From: Lysobacter sp.
Lineage (GTDB): Bacteria; Pseudomonadota; Gammaproteobacteria; Xanthomonadales; Xanthomonadaceae
Assembly: GCA_008015835.1 (NCBI GenBank)
Contig: SSGH01000028.1
Coordinates: 62,001 to 126,000, forward strand
Length of the DNA: 64,000 nt
Direction of reading: 5' to 3'
Position 1 is the first letter of the stretch, and each line of letters opens with the position of its first letter. The notes under the pieces were generated by a model. It saw only the letters and a list, made by a program, of their open reading frames with translations, was not told the DNA's origin and did not search any database. Both the position numbers and the translations under genes were made by a program. Below, piece by piece: positions 17,983-26,465 of the stretch.

Positions 17983-18936
17983 TCAGCCGGCGAGTCGTTG
18001 CGCCAGCGCGGCGTACAGCGGAATGCCGATGGCGAGATTGAACGGGAAGGTGATGCCCAGCGCCGCGGTGATGCAGCGGCCGACATCGGCCTCGGGAAGC
18101 CCGGCGCGCACCGCGGCGGGCGCGGCGATGTAGGACGCGCTGGATAGCATCGCGCCGAAGACCGCGGCGCCGGCGGGCGACATGCCGCAGGCCAGCGCGA
18201 GCGCGACGCCGACGACGCCGTGCGCCAGCGGCAGCGCGGTGGCGAACACCGCGAGTTTCCACCAGCCGCGGCGCAGTTCGGCGAGACGCGATGCCGCGGT
18301 CATGCCCATGTCGAGCATGAACAACATCAGCACGCCTTTGAACAGATCGAAGTACATCGCATCGACGGCTTTGATGCCGTCGGGCCCGGCGATGGCGCCG
18401 ATGGCGAGGCCGCCGAGCAACAGAATCGCGGTCTTGCCGGTGAACACTTCGCGTAGCGTGTGGTGGCGGCTCGCGTCGGCCTGCGTGCCGCGCCCTAACG
18501 CGAGGCCGATCAACAGCGCCGGCACTTCCAAGGCGACGAGCAGCGCCACCAATACGCCCTCCGCGAGCGCGCCGCTGCGCTCGGCGAACTGATTCGCGGC
18601 GATGAAGGTCACCGCCGACACCGAGCCGTAGTGCGCGGCGATCGCCGCGGCTTCGCGTCGCGTATCGCCCAACCACCATTTCGCCGCGAAAAACGCGCTG
18701 AACGCCGTCGCCGCGCCGGCCGTCAGCGTCATCGTCAGCAACAGCGCGAGCGAGGCGGGATCTTGCCCGCGCAGCGCGACCCCGCCTTTCAAGCCGATCG
18801 CGAGCAACAAAAAGATCGAGAGGTAGGTTTGGATCTGATCCGGAATCGACAGATCGCTGCGCACCGCGCGCGCGAAGACGCCCAAAGCGAAGGCCAGCAC
18901 CACCGGCGAGGTAATGTTGGCGAGCAGCAGTTCCAT
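17983..18936 (-). CDS. SbtA-type sodium-dependent bicarbonate permease
   Basis: A 317-residue integral membrane protein with about ten hydrophobic helices. It matches the SbtA/DUF897 family: [15 protein letters not shown] near residue 45, [18 protein letters not shown] near residue 100, and [20 protein letters not shown] near the C-terminus, where the inverted repeat halves carry the substrate-site residues. Family members import bicarbonate with sodium. It lies 1 base after the RidA gene and 17 before the dioxygenase gene, inside the kynurenine operon, together with a carbonic anhydrase gene. Linkage to CO2 released by ACMSD is my inference; other small anions cannot be excluded. Confidence 0.85.
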   Translation of the reverse strand: MELLLANITSPVVLAFALGVFARAVRSDLSIPDQIQTYLSIFLLLAIGLKGGVALRGQDPASLALLLTMTLTAGAATAFSAFFAAKWWLGDTRREAAAIAAHYGSVSAVTFIAANQFAERSGALAEGVLVALLVALEVPALLIGLALGRGTQADASRHHTLREVFTGKTAILLLGGLAIGAIAGPDGIKAVDAMYFDLFKGVLMLFMLDMGMTAASRLAELRRGWWKLAVFATALPLAHGVVGVALALACGMSPAGAAVFGAMLSSASYIAAPAAVRAGLPEADVGRCITAALGITFPFNLAIGIPLYAALAQRLAG

Positions 18937-18937
18937 C

Positions 18938-19375
18938 TCAGTCGGCGCCGCTCTTCGGTGCGATCGCGATGCATTTGAGTTCGATCGCGATCGGCGTCGG
19001 TAGCGCGTCGATGCCGAGGGTGGTGCGACAGGGCGCCGATGCCGGGTCGGGAAAATACTGGGCCCAGATCGCGTTGTAGGTCTCGAAATCGCGCGCCATG
19101 TCGGTGAGGTAAACGGTCACATCGACCAAATCCTCCCAGCGCGCGCCGCTGGCGTCGAGCACCGCGCGCACGTTGGCGAACACCGCGTGCGTTTGCGCGG
19201 CGACGTCGTAGGCGATCAGCGCGCCGTCGCCGCCGCGCACGTTCCCGGGAATGCTGTCGTCCGCCGGGTTACGCGGACCGATGCCGGACAAGAACAACAG
19301 ATCGCCGACGCGGCGCGCGTGCGGATAGCGACCGACCGCTTTCGGCGCGGACGCGGCGTGAATGCTCCCGCTCAT
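18938..19375 (-). CDS. RidA-family protein, probable 2-aminomuconate deaminase
   Basis: A 145-residue protein of the RidA/YjgF fold. FLSGIGPRNPADDSIPGNV, DVTVYLTDMARDFETYN, and the C-terminal CRTTLGIDALPTPIAIELKCIA contain the usual trimer active-site Arg and Glu. RidA homologues in 3-hydroxyanthranilate clusters (NbaF/AmnD type) deaminate 2-aminomuconate, the product of the semialdehyde dehydrogenase encoded upstream, so that role is likely from context. A general enamine deaminase cannot be excluded. Its ATG overlaps the stop of the upstream unknown gene (ATGA). Confidence 0.82.
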   Translation of the reverse strand: MSGSIHAASAPKAVGRYPHARRVGDLLFLSGIGPRNPADDSIPGNVRGGDGALIAYDVAAQTHAVFANVRAVLDASGARWEDLVDVTVYLTDMARDFETYNAIWAQYFPDPASAPCRTTLGIDALPTPIAIELKCIAIAPKSGAD

Positions 19376-19974
19376 TTGCAGATCATCCCGTCGTCTTTCG
19401 CCGGACGCGTCGCGTCCGCCACTAGCAGAACGAAGATGGGGTAGGGCCACATCTCGAAGGTATGGCCGCCGCCTTCCGCCAGCGGGCAACTGCTGGTGGA
19501 TTCGGCCGAATCGTCGCCGTCGATGCGTACCAAGCCCATCCGCAATTTCAACGCAGGCCCGGTGTTGGTGCCGACGCTCGCCATCATGCCCGGATTATTT
19601 TCGCTCTGTTCGAGGGAAATCGTCAGGATTTGCGTGTCCGCGGGTTCGTCGGCTTTCGGCGTTCGCCAACCGGCGAACTCGCCGTTCTCGAATTCCGGGA
19701 CCGCGCGCACGGTCTCGCCCGGGTGGATCGACAGCATGCCGGGCTGCACGGCGGGCGGCAGCAGCGCGAAGGTCTCGTCGTAGGCCTCGCCCTCTTTGCG
19801 GCGCAGCACGATCCGCAAATGCTTGCGGCAGGGCTCGACCGAGGTTTCGCAATACGTTTCGAGGTTCTCTTCGTCCGCATTCTTCGCGTGTTCGCTCGCC
19901 GCGGCCGGTCGCATCGCGGCGGCGAGGAGAACGCCGAGAAGCAAGTGAGGGAGTGCGCGACGGAGTGCGTTCAT
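19372..19974 (-). CDS. Exported protein of unknown function within the kynurenine operon
   Basis: A 200-residue protein with a signal peptide (MNALRRALPHLLLGVLLAAA, then AAA-SEH). The mature domain has four cysteines (YCETSVEPC, SSCPLAEGGG, MICK) that could form two disulfides. I do not recognise the family. It overlaps the carbonic anhydrase stop upstream and the RidA start downstream by four bases each, so it is translated in the middle of a catabolic operon. Its extracytoplasmic address sets it apart from the cytosolic enzymes around it but not from the exported amidohydrolase gene four genes downstream. Confidence 0.72.
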   Translation of the reverse strand: MNALRRALPHLLLGVLLAAAMRPAAASEHAKNADEENLETYCETSVEPCRKHLRIVLRRKEGEAYDETFALLPPAVQPGMLSIHPGETVRAVPEFENGEFAGWRTPKADEPADTQILTISLEQSENNPGMMASVGTNTGPALKLRMGLVRIDGDDSAESTSSCPLAEGGGHTFEMWPYPIFVLLVADATRPAKDDGMICK

Positions 19975-20636
19975 GCGGGTGTCCTTCGGCGATTCAGGGC
20001 GTCGATCGCGGCCGGGTACTGGGTCGCCAACTCATCGTTCGAGCCCACCGCGAGGCCGAGTCTGCGCACGATGCCGTCGTGCAGGCCGTAGATCCAGCCG
20101 TGCACCGCCAGCGCCTGCCCGCGTCCCCACGCATCTTGGACGACGGTGGTTTGGCACACGTTGAGCACCTGTTCGATCACGTTCAATTCGCACAGGCGCG
20201 CATGGCGCAGGCTTTCGGTGTCTTCGTTTTGAATCAGCGTCGCGTGCTTTTGGCACACATCGGCGACATGACGCAACCAATTGTCGGCCAAACCGATGCG
20301 CGCGCCGGTCAAACTGGCGTGAACGCCGCTGCAGCCGTAGTGACCGACCACGAGAATATGTTCGACCTTGAGCAGATCGACGGCGAACTGAATGGTGCTC
20401 AGGCAATTCAGGTCGGTATGCACCACCAAATTCGCGACGTTGCGATGGACGAACACCTCGCCGGGGTCCAGTCCCAGAATTTGGTTCGCCGGCACGCGCG
20501 AATCGGAACAGCCGATCCACAGATATTTCGGCGCTTGCTGTTTCGTCAGGCGTTTGAAGAACTCAGGATCTTCGCGGCGTGCGCGGTCGGCCCACTCGGC
20601 GTTGTTGCGCAGCAGGTCCTGCAAAGCGTCGGTCAC
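19971..20636 (-). CDS. can: Beta-class carbonic anhydrase
   Basis: A 221-residue zinc enzyme interconverting CO2 and bicarbonate. The ligands and dyad are plain: CSDSR gives Cys43, Asp45 and Arg47, and VVGHYGCSGV gives His99 and Cys102. VFVHRNVANLV is the family signature. It begins with GTG at 20636, overlapping the TGA of the aldehyde dehydrogenase gene (GTGA). The protein alignment begins there (MTDALQDLLRNNAEWA), and no ATG fits. The overlap ties it to the kynurenine operon, where ACMSD produces CO2 and a bicarbonate permease is also encoded. Confidence 0.94.
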   Translation of the reverse strand: MTDALQDLLRNNAEWADRARREDPEFFKRLTKQQAPKYLWIGCSDSRVPANQILGLDPGEVFVHRNVANLVVHTDLNCLSTIQFAVDLLKVEHILVVGHYGCSGVHASLTGARIGLADNWLRHVADVCQKHATLIQNEDTESLRHARLCELNVIEQVLNVCQTTVVQDAWGRGQALAVHGWIYGLHDGIVRRLGLAVGSNDELATQYPAAIDALNRRRTPA

Positions 20637-22057
20637 AGTGCGATTCCTATGTTTTTGGCGTCCGTGAAAAAGCGCATGGCTTCGTGGCCGCCTTCGCGGC
20701 CCAGGCCCGATTGCCCGACGCCGCCGAACGGCGTGCGCAAATCGCGCATCAGCCACGTATTGATCCACACCATGCCGACGTTCAAGCGGGCGGCGATGCG
20801 ATGCGCGCGATCCAGACGCGTGGTCCACACCGAGGCGGCGAGGCCGTAATCCGACGCGTTCGCCAACGCCAGCGCCTGCGCGTCGTCGTCGAAGGCCTGC
20901 AAGGTCGCGACCGGCCCGAAAATTTCCTCGCGATTGGTCGCGCAGTCGGGGCCGAGACCTTCGAGCACCGTCGGCGCCACGAACCAGCCTGGGCGTTGCA
21001 GCGCGTGTCCGCCGCAGAGCACGCGCGCGCCTTCCTCGCGCGCCCGCGCCAAGGCCGCGACCACTTTGTCGAAATGCGCCTGCGACACCAGCGGCCCCAT
21101 CTGCGCGTCGGAATCCATCGGGTCGCCCACGCGCAGCGCCAGCGCGCGTTCGACGAAGGCATCGCGGAATTCGGCGTAGATCGTGCGTTCGATCAGCAGG
21201 CGGGAGCCGCAGAGGCAAATTTGCCCGCTGTTCTGGAAGGCCGAGCGCACGATCGTGTCCAGATGCGCTCGCCAATCGCTGTCGGCGAAGATCAACGTGG
21301 GATTCTTGCCGCCGAGCTCCAGCGACACTTTTTTGAGGCGTGGCGCCATCCGCGCGGCGATGCGCGTGCCGACCGCGGTGCTGCCGGTGAACGAGACCGC
21401 CTGGATGCCCGGATGATCGATCAAGGCTTCGCCGGCTTCGTGGCCTAGCCCGTGCACGATATTCAATGCCCCGGCCGGGAACCCGATCTCGGCCGCGAGT
21501 TCGCCCAGCAAGGTGGCCGTCGCCGGCGTGACTTCGGACGGTTTCGCCACCACGGTATTGCCGGCGGCCAACGCGGGCGCGATTTTCCAGGTGAACAGAT
21601 AGAGCGGCAGATTCCACGGCGAAATCGTCGCCACCGCGCCCAGCGGCGCGCGCAGCGTGTAATTCAAGCCCGCTTGGCCGTGATGGGATTCGCTGGCGAA
21701 TTGCGTGGCCGCGTGCGCGAAGAAACGCAGATTGGCGACCGCGCGGGGGATTTCGATGTCGCGGGCCAGACGCAGCGGTTTGCCGCCGTCGCGGGCCTCG
21801 GCGTGGGCGACATCGTCGAGCCGCGCTTCGAGCGCATCGGCCAGCCGCTCCAACCAGCGCGCGCGCTCGGTCGCGGGGAGGCCCGACCATGCCGGAAACG
21901 CGGCCGTCGCCGCCGCGACGGCGTCGTCGATATCCGCGGCGTCGCCCGCGGCGACCTCGGCGTAGGGTTGCGCCACGGCGGGATCGAAGACCGGAAGCCA
22001 GCGCCCGCTGTGCGCGGGTCTGGGCGTTCCGCCGATGGCGTGAAGATAACGTCGCAT
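20633..22057 (-). CDS. nbaE: 2-aminomuconate-6-semialdehyde dehydrogenase
   Basis: A 474-residue NAD-dependent aldehyde dehydrogenase. SLELGGKNP supplies Glu247 and SGQICLCGS supplies the nucleophile Cys281. WNLPLYLFTWKIAPALAAGN and NTWLMRDLRTPFGGVGQSG are typical of the 2-hydroxymuconic/2-aminomuconic semialdehyde dehydrogenase branch. It should oxidise the ACMSD product to 2-aminomuconate. It is the first gene of the kynurenine cluster, 58 bases downstream of nei, and is followed by carbonic anhydrase with a four-base overlap. Confidence 0.9.
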   Translation of the reverse strand: MRRYLHAIGGTPRPAHSGRWLPVFDPAVAQPYAEVAAGDAADIDDAVAAATAAFPAWSGLPATERARWLERLADALEARLDDVAHAEARDGGKPLRLARDIEIPRAVANLRFFAHAATQFASESHHGQAGLNYTLRAPLGAVATISPWNLPLYLFTWKIAPALAAGNTVVAKPSEVTPATATLLGELAAEIGFPAGALNIVHGLGHEAGEALIDHPGIQAVSFTGSTAVGTRIAARMAPRLKKVSLELGGKNPTLIFADSDWRAHLDTIVRSAFQNSGQICLCGSRLLIERTIYAEFRDAFVERALALRVGDPMDSDAQMGPLVSQAHFDKVVAALARAREEGARVLCGGHALQRPGWFVAPTVLEGLGPDCATNREEIFGPVATLQAFDDDAQALALANASDYGLAASVWTTRLDRAHRIAARLNVGMVWINTWLMRDLRTPFGGVGQSGLGREGGHEAMRFFTDAKNIGIAL

Positions 22058-22115
22058 CCGACAAGCTTAGCGAGATCGGCGTCGGCTTGCCCGCAAAGGC
22101 CCGCGCCGCCGCGCC

Positions 22116-22931
22116 TCACGCTTGGCAGCGCGGGCACAGATACAGCCGCCGCGCGCCGACTTCGCGACGCACGATCGCGGCGTCGCAGACGGGGCAGGGT
22201 TGCTCTTCGCGATCGAACACCGCGAAGCGGAAACTCTGCGGCGTGTCGGTCAGATAATCGCGGCGCATACCGGCCGCCAGTTCGATGCCGCGGGTGGCGT
22301 AACTGCGGCGCGGGACGTCGAGCAACGCATTCGCGAGCGCGCGCGTCTGCGCCGCCGAGAGATCTTCGGGCTTGCGGTCCGGCGACAAACGCGCCAGGAA
22401 CAGCACTTCGCTGCGCAAATAGTTGCCCATGCCGGCCAGAAACGCCTGATCGAGCAGCAAGGCGCCGAGCGAACGGCCGCGGAACCGCGGGTCGCGCAAG
22501 CGCTCGACGACCGTCTCGGCGCGCAGCGCGGGATCGAGCACATCCGGCCCGAGTTTCGAGAGAAACGGATGCCGATGCAGCGCCTCGGTCCGCCACATCG
22601 CCACGTCCGAGGCCGAGTACAGCAAGATCGCGCGCTGGGCCGTCTCCAGCGCCACGCGCAGCGAGCGGCCGGTTTCCGGGCGCTCGCCGGGAAGATCGAC
22701 GACGGTCCACACGCCGTACAACTGGTTATGGCTGTAGAGCGTCCACCCGTTGTCGAATCGGGTGAGCAGCGCCTTGCCGTGCGGCACGATCGCTTCGATG
22801 ATCCGTCCCTTCAGGCCGCGTTCGTGGCGTTTAAGCGCGGGAAACGCGAAGAAGGCGCGGGTCAGCGGCGCGCCGACCACGGCCGCGGCGAGCCGATCGG
22901 CGGCGCGGCGGATTTCGGGGCCTTCGGGCAT
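22116..22931 (-). CDS. nei: Endonuclease VIII (Fpg/Nei family DNA glycosylase)
   Basis: A 271-residue base excision repair glycosylase/AP lyase for oxidised pyrimidines. MPEGPEIRRAADRL gives Pro2 and Glu3, the catalytic end. LYSHNQLYGVW and GNYLRSEVLFLARLSPD (helix-two-turn-helix) fit Nei rather than MutM. The C-terminal zinc finger is CPVC and CPRC. The length is close to E. coli Nei (263). Confidence 0.92.
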   Translation of the reverse strand: MPEGPEIRRAADRLAAAVVGAPLTRAFFAFPALKRHERGLKGRIIEAIVPHGKALLTRFDNGWTLYSHNQLYGVWTVVDLPGERPETGRSLRVALETAQRAILLYSASDVAMWRTEALHRHPFLSKLGPDVLDPALRAETVVERLRDPRFRGRSLGALLLDQAFLAGMGNYLRSEVLFLARLSPDRKPEDLSAAQTRALANALLDVPRRSYATRGIELAAGMRRDYLTDTPQSFRFAVFDREEQPCPVCDAAIVRREVGARRLYLCPRCQA

Positions 22932-23001
22932 AGCGGACGATTCGGGCGGAAGAAGGCGACGAGGGGCGCGACGAGGGGGAAGGCGATACTCGCGGCGAAG
23001 G

Positions 23002-23301
23002 CTAAGGCAGCGACGGCGGAATGGCTTGCGGCTCGTGATATTCGAAGCCGATATGCCGCTCGGTGATCCGCGCGATGCGGGCGGAGACCGCGACCGCCTG
23101 ACCGGTGGACTCGAAGAACAGCAAACGCGCGACGTTGCCTTCGCGCAGCACGCAGCCTTTGGGCCGGAACACGCCGCAGCCGCCCTCCGACAGATCCAGC
23201 ACATCGGCGACCCACGCGAGTTCGCCGCACAGGATCATCGCCTGCATCGCGTACGGAACGCGGATGTTGGAGCGTCGCTCGCTGGCTACGTAGTCTTCCA
23301 T
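23002..23301 (-). CDS. PilZ-domain protein (c-di-GMP receptor-like), first of two
   Basis: A 99-residue single PilZ domain. The RxxxR part is in ERRSNIRVPY and the D/NxSxxG part in DLSEGGCGV, both of which bind cyclic di-GMP in the family. The short beta barrel ends with RHIGFEYHEPQ. It probably acts in the cytoplasm as an adaptor. A second PilZ gene lies 175 bases upstream on the same strand and ends with a related phrase (FVGFEYLEPQ), so the pair looks like an old duplication. Confidence 0.85.
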   Translation of the reverse strand: MEDYVASERRSNIRVPYAMQAMILCGELAWVADVLDLSEGGCGVFRPKGCVLREGNVARLLFFESTGQAVAVSARIARITERHIGFEYHEPQAIPPSLP

Positions 23302-23476
23302 GGACCGATGCCGCCCCTGTCAGATCTTGGAGGGTGGAGTATGCCAGCGGCGCGGCCGATGCGCGTCGGTGCCTCTTCGCCGGGGAATGGGCGGCGCTCG
23401 TTCCCCGCCGGACGGCGCGGCCGAAAGGACGACGATGCCGAGACGACGAGATGCGGAGAGCGTCGAGCGAACCGGG

Positions 23477-23770
23477 TCAGGCCGGCAGCGGCTGGGGTTC
23501 GAGGTACTCGAAGCCGACGAAGCGGTCGCTGGTCCAGGCGACCCGCGCGGGCGCGCTGAACACGTGCCGCAGGTCGATCAGCAGATACAGCCGCACTTCG
23601 TCTTGGATGTTGAGCGACCAGTCTTCGGGGCGACTGGTGCAGCAGCCGACCGCGGAGACGTTCTCCATCCGGGCGACGAAGCCCTCGGTGCCGTGCGCGA
23701 TCATCACCACGCATTCGAAATCGACGCGGGGCGCGCGACGTCGCTCTTCATCTTGAGGGGGGACGGACAT
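23477..23770 (-). CDS. PilZ-domain protein, second of two
   Basis: A 97-residue PilZ domain. RRRAPRVDFE provides the RxxxR motif. The second motif is altered, ENVSAVGCC in place of D/NxSxxG with Gly displaced, so cyclic di-GMP binding is less certain than for its neighbour. ATG at 23770 is used. An in-frame TTG at 23791 would add seven residues but has no better ribosome binding site. The C-terminal FVGFEYLEPQ matches the neighbouring PilZ protein. Confidence 0.8.
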   Translation of the reverse strand: MSVPPQDEERRRAPRVDFECVVMIAHGTEGFVARMENVSAVGCCTSRPEDWSLNIQDEVRLYLLIDLRHVFSAPARVAWTSDRFVGFEYLEPQPLPA

Positions 23771-23801
23771 CGATACGGCCGGGTCGTACAAGGAACGTAG
23801 C

Positions 23802-24587
23802 TTACAGCGAATTCATCCGACCGCCATCGACCGCCAAACTCACGCCGTTGACGTAGCCTGCCGCGGGGCTGCACAGGAATGCGATCACCGCCGCGACCTC
23901 GGCGGCGTCGGCGAAGCGGCCGGCGGGAACCGTGCGGCGCATCGCGTCGATCACGGCGTCTTCGCTCTGGCCGCCGGACCGGGCGCGGTCGCCGACGATC
24001 TGCCGCAGGCGGCCGGTTTCGGTGTAGCCGGGCAGCACGTTGTTGACGGTGATGCCGTCGGCGGCGAGTTCGCGCGACAGCGTCTTCGCCCAACTGGCCA
24101 CCGCGCCGCGCACGGTGTTGGAGACGCCGAGATTGGGGATCGGCTCGCGCACCGAGGTCGAGATCACGTTGACGATGCGGCCCCAGCCCGCCGCGCGCAT
24201 GCCGGGCAGCGCGGCTTGCGCCAGCGTGTGGTTCGCCAGCAGGTGCTGCGCGAATGCGGCCTCGAACGCGCTGGCCTCGGCGGTCTGCGCGGGGCCGCCC
24301 GGCGGGCCGCCGGTGTTATTGATCAGGATGTGGATCGGCGCGTTCGCCGCGAGCGCATCGACCTGCGCCCGCAACGCGACGGTATCGCGCATATCCACCG
24401 CCAACCAACCGTGCCGCTGTCCTTGCGCATTCGGCAGCGCATCGACCACCGCGCGCAGCGCGTCGGCGCGACGGGCCAGCGCGGTGACGCTCGCGCCGAG
24501 CAGCGCCAGTTCGCGCGCCGTCGCGGCGCCGATGCCTTCGGATGCGCCGCAGACCAGCGCATGTTTGCCGACGAGGTTCAAATCCAT
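23802..24587 (-). CDS. Short-chain dehydrogenase-like protein lacking the catalytic Tyr and Lys
   Basis: A 261-residue SDR fold. GASEGIG (residues 14-20) is the nucleotide loop, NNTGG follows, and the C-terminal VNGVSLAVDGGR is typical. Ser143 is in the expected place, but thirteen residues later the Tyr is Ser156 and the Lys is Arg160 (segment VSNTVRGAV). A classical oxidoreductase mechanism is therefore doubtful, although a known SDR subgroup shows similar changes. ATG at 24587 is used, with GAGAGG upstream. It lies 64 bases after the TraX-like gene. Confidence 0.85.
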   Translation of the reverse strand: MDLNLVGKHALVCGASEGIGAATARELALLGASVTALARRADALRAVVDALPNAQGQRHGWLAVDMRDTVALRAQVDALAANAPIHILINNTGGPPGGPAQTAEASAFEAAFAQHLLANHTLAQAALPGMRAAGWGRIVNVISTSVREPIPNLGVSNTVRGAVASWAKTLSRELAADGITVNNVLPGYTETGRLRQIVGDRARSGGQSEDAVIDAMRRTVPAGRFADAAEVAAVIAFLCSPAAGYVNGVSLAVDGGRMNSL

Positions 24588-24651
24588 CGAGGACACCCTC
24601 TCGCGATGCGATCGAAGATGGCGCGCTGAATGCGGTGCGTCGCGGCGCCGG

Positions 24652-25383
24652 TCATGTCGTGCCCAGTCCTGTCGCCTTCTGAATCGCCCAGATGACGGCG
24701 AGGTGCAGCGGGTAGTACGCGTAGAACGCCAGACGCAGACGCGGCACCTGCAGATGGATCCGCGGGGCCAGGAACAGCAACGGCAGCGCCAGCAGCGACC
24801 AATACACGTTGCTGATCAAGTTCAGCGAGGCGCAGCACAGCACCGCGAAGATCGCCGACGTCCACGAAGGCCGCTTGGCGTAGTACCAGATCGCGATGCC
24901 GAAGCCGATGCCGAACCAGAAGTATTCGGCGAGGATGCCGGAGATCGCGAAGATCGCGACCATCGCGGTTTTCGGCCAAAAACCGCCGATTTCGATCAGC
25001 CAGACGCAGGCGACGATCGCCGCGAACAAGAACATGATGTTCAAGGGCCAGCCGCTGCCATCGAGGGTCGAACCGATCGCGATATAGATCGGCGTCGTGA
25101 TCGCGCCGAACAGCAGCAGGCGGCCGAGCGTGCGTTTGTACAGCCCGTTCTCGCGCGCGCCGGGGCGGGCGAGGTTATAGGCCAGCACCGCGGCGAAGGT
25201 CGGCATCGCCAGCCGACCCAGCCAGAACATCCAGTGCTGGCTCGCCGCCAGCAGGTATTTGTTGATGTGGTCGACCGTCATCAGCACCACCGCCGCCCAT
25301 TTCAGCAATTCCAGCGTGCCGTTGGGCAGCACCAGCGGCGGGAGCGTCGCGTTGCGAGGCGTGGCGGTTGCGGTCGAAGTCAT
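24652..25383 (-). CDS. TraX-family membrane protein
   Basis: A 243-residue protein with about seven transmembrane helices. It resembles TraX (F-pilin acetylase) family proteins: LLKWAAVVLMTVDHINKYLL at the N-terminus with the conserved DH, GRLAMPTFAAVLAYNLAR, and FYAYYPLHLAVIW at the C-terminus. Chromosomal TraX homologues are thought to be acyltransferase-like; the acceptor here is unknown. No pilus genes are nearby, so a pilin acetylation role is not supported. The start at 25383 is the best ATG, but no strong ribosome site is visible. Confidence 0.82.
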   Translation of the reverse strand: MTSTATATPRNATLPPLVLPNGTLELLKWAAVVLMTVDHINKYLLAASQHWMFWLGRLAMPTFAAVLAYNLARPGARENGLYKRTLGRLLLFGAITTPIYIAIGSTLDGSGWPLNIMFLFAAIVACVWLIEIGGFWPKTAMVAIFAISGILAEYFWFGIGFGIAIWYYAKRPSWTSAIFAVLCCASLNLISNVYWSLLALPLLFLAPRIHLQVPRLRLAFYAYYPLHLAVIWAIQKATGLGTT

Positions 25384-25474
25384 GCGGTCGATGCCGGAAG
25401 CGTGGGCGGGCGGGGCGGCGGTCACTCTATCCTGATCCTGCGCGGAAGCGATACGCGCGAGGCCCGTCGCCCGT

Positions 25475-26140
25475 TTATCGATCGAGCGGGGCGGGCGATT
25501 CGTCGGAATCGTCGCGCTCCCTCGACGCGCGCTCGGCCATCCACTCGGCCAGCCGCGTCGCCGCCGGGTCGCCGCGCCGCGCGAAGGCGTCGCGCACGGC
25601 CGCACGATTGGCGGGCGGGTGGTTTTGGCTCAGTTTGAACTTCAGGTCGATACGCTGCGGCGAAAACGCGAACCCGACGATGCCGCGCAACTGCCTGCGC
25701 TGATCTTCGCGCTCGGGGTCGAACGCCCAGTCGCCGCCGACGCTCGCTTCGAAATGCGCGCTGAGCCGCCCGACCAGATCGGAGAGCGTCGCCTCGTCGT
25801 CGTAGATCGCGGGCTCGCCGTACAGATGCGCGACCGCGTAGTTCCACGTCGGCACGCGCGCGGCGTCTTCCTTGTCCGGGTAGCAGCCCGGCGAGACGTA
25901 GGCGCTGGGGCCATGCACGATCATCCGCATCGGCCCCCGATGCCGCGCCTGCGGGTTGGCGCGCGCCCAGTGGCCTTCGATGCGGATTCGATCGCCGTCG
26001 CGCGCATACAGCACGGGCAGATGACCGACGAACGGCGCGCCGTCGGCGTCGATGCTGATCAGGGTGACGAAGGGGTTCGCCGCCAACAGCGCGTCGAGCC
26101 GAGCGAGATCGGTTTCGACGAACGCGCGCGGCGCGTACAT
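25475..26140 (-). CDS. PaiB-like FMN-binding protein
   Basis: A 221-residue protein of the FMN-binding PaiB family. MYAPRAFVETD at the start, FVTLISIDADGAPFVGHLPVLY, GPSAYVSPGCYPDKEDAARVPTW split over about residues 95-118, NYAVAHLYG, and LRGIVGFAFSPQRIDLKFKLSQN near the C-terminus are all hallmarks. In Bacillus, PaiB is called a negative regulator; elsewhere the family is best seen as a split-barrel flavin-binding protein, perhaps a detoxifying reductase. The start is 10 bases after the upstream gene. Confidence 0.88.
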   Translation of the reverse strand: MYAPRAFVETDLARLDALLAANPFVTLISIDADGAPFVGHLPVLYARDGDRIRIEGHWARANPQARHRGPMRMIVHGPSAYVSPGCYPDKEDAARVPTWNYAVAHLYGEPAIYDDEATLSDLVGRLSAHFEASVGGDWAFDPEREDQRRQLRGIVGFAFSPQRIDLKFKLSQNHPPANRAAVRDAFARRGDPAATRLAEWMAERASRERDDSDESPAPLDR

Positions 26141-26150
26141 GCCGACGGGC

Positions 26151-26465
26151 TCAGGCCCGCGCGCCGAGGACGCGCACCATCCGCATGCGCAGGTCGTCGT
26201 CGTGCTCGGCCTCGGGCGGGGCCACTTCGCGCAGCGAGAATCCACGCTCTAGCGCGTCGTCTTCGTCCAAACCGTCGTAGGCGACGAATTCCGCGTCCAT
26301 CAGCGCCGCGCGGGCGCTGTCTTCGCTGTCGTAGGCCAGCGTGTTGCCGTCGCTGTCGAAGACGTCGGCGGTGCCGGCCTCGCGTACGCGCAGGCGCGCC
26401 CAGACGATCGTGCGGCCGAGACTGGCCAGCCACCATTCGGTGCGGGCGTCGTCCGGCGCGCTCAT
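26151..26465 (-). CDS. Small acidic protein of unknown function
   Basis: A 104-residue protein with no signal peptide and many Asp/Glu. WWLASLGRTIVWARLRVREAG precedes DVFDSDGNTLAYDSEDSAR and a second acidic stretch, YDGLDEDDALERGF. The phrase about D-x-D-G followed by a small helix recalls single-repeat modules seen in other uncharacterised proteobacterial proteins, but I do not assign a family. Its ATG overlaps the stop of the upstream membrane protein gene (ATGA). Confidence 0.7.
   Translation of the reverse strand: MSAPDDARTEWWLASLGRTIVWARLRVREAGTADVFDSDGNTLAYDSEDSARAALMDAEFVAYDGLDEDDALERGFSLREVAPPEAEHDDDLRMRMVRVLGARA

Noticed and set aside
19971-22064. A long continuous frame that would fuse carbonic anhydrase to upstream sequence.
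   Set aside because: The upstream part is the shadow of the aldehyde dehydrogenase gene. The carbonic anhydrase proper begins at the GTG at 20636 with a family-typical N-terminus.
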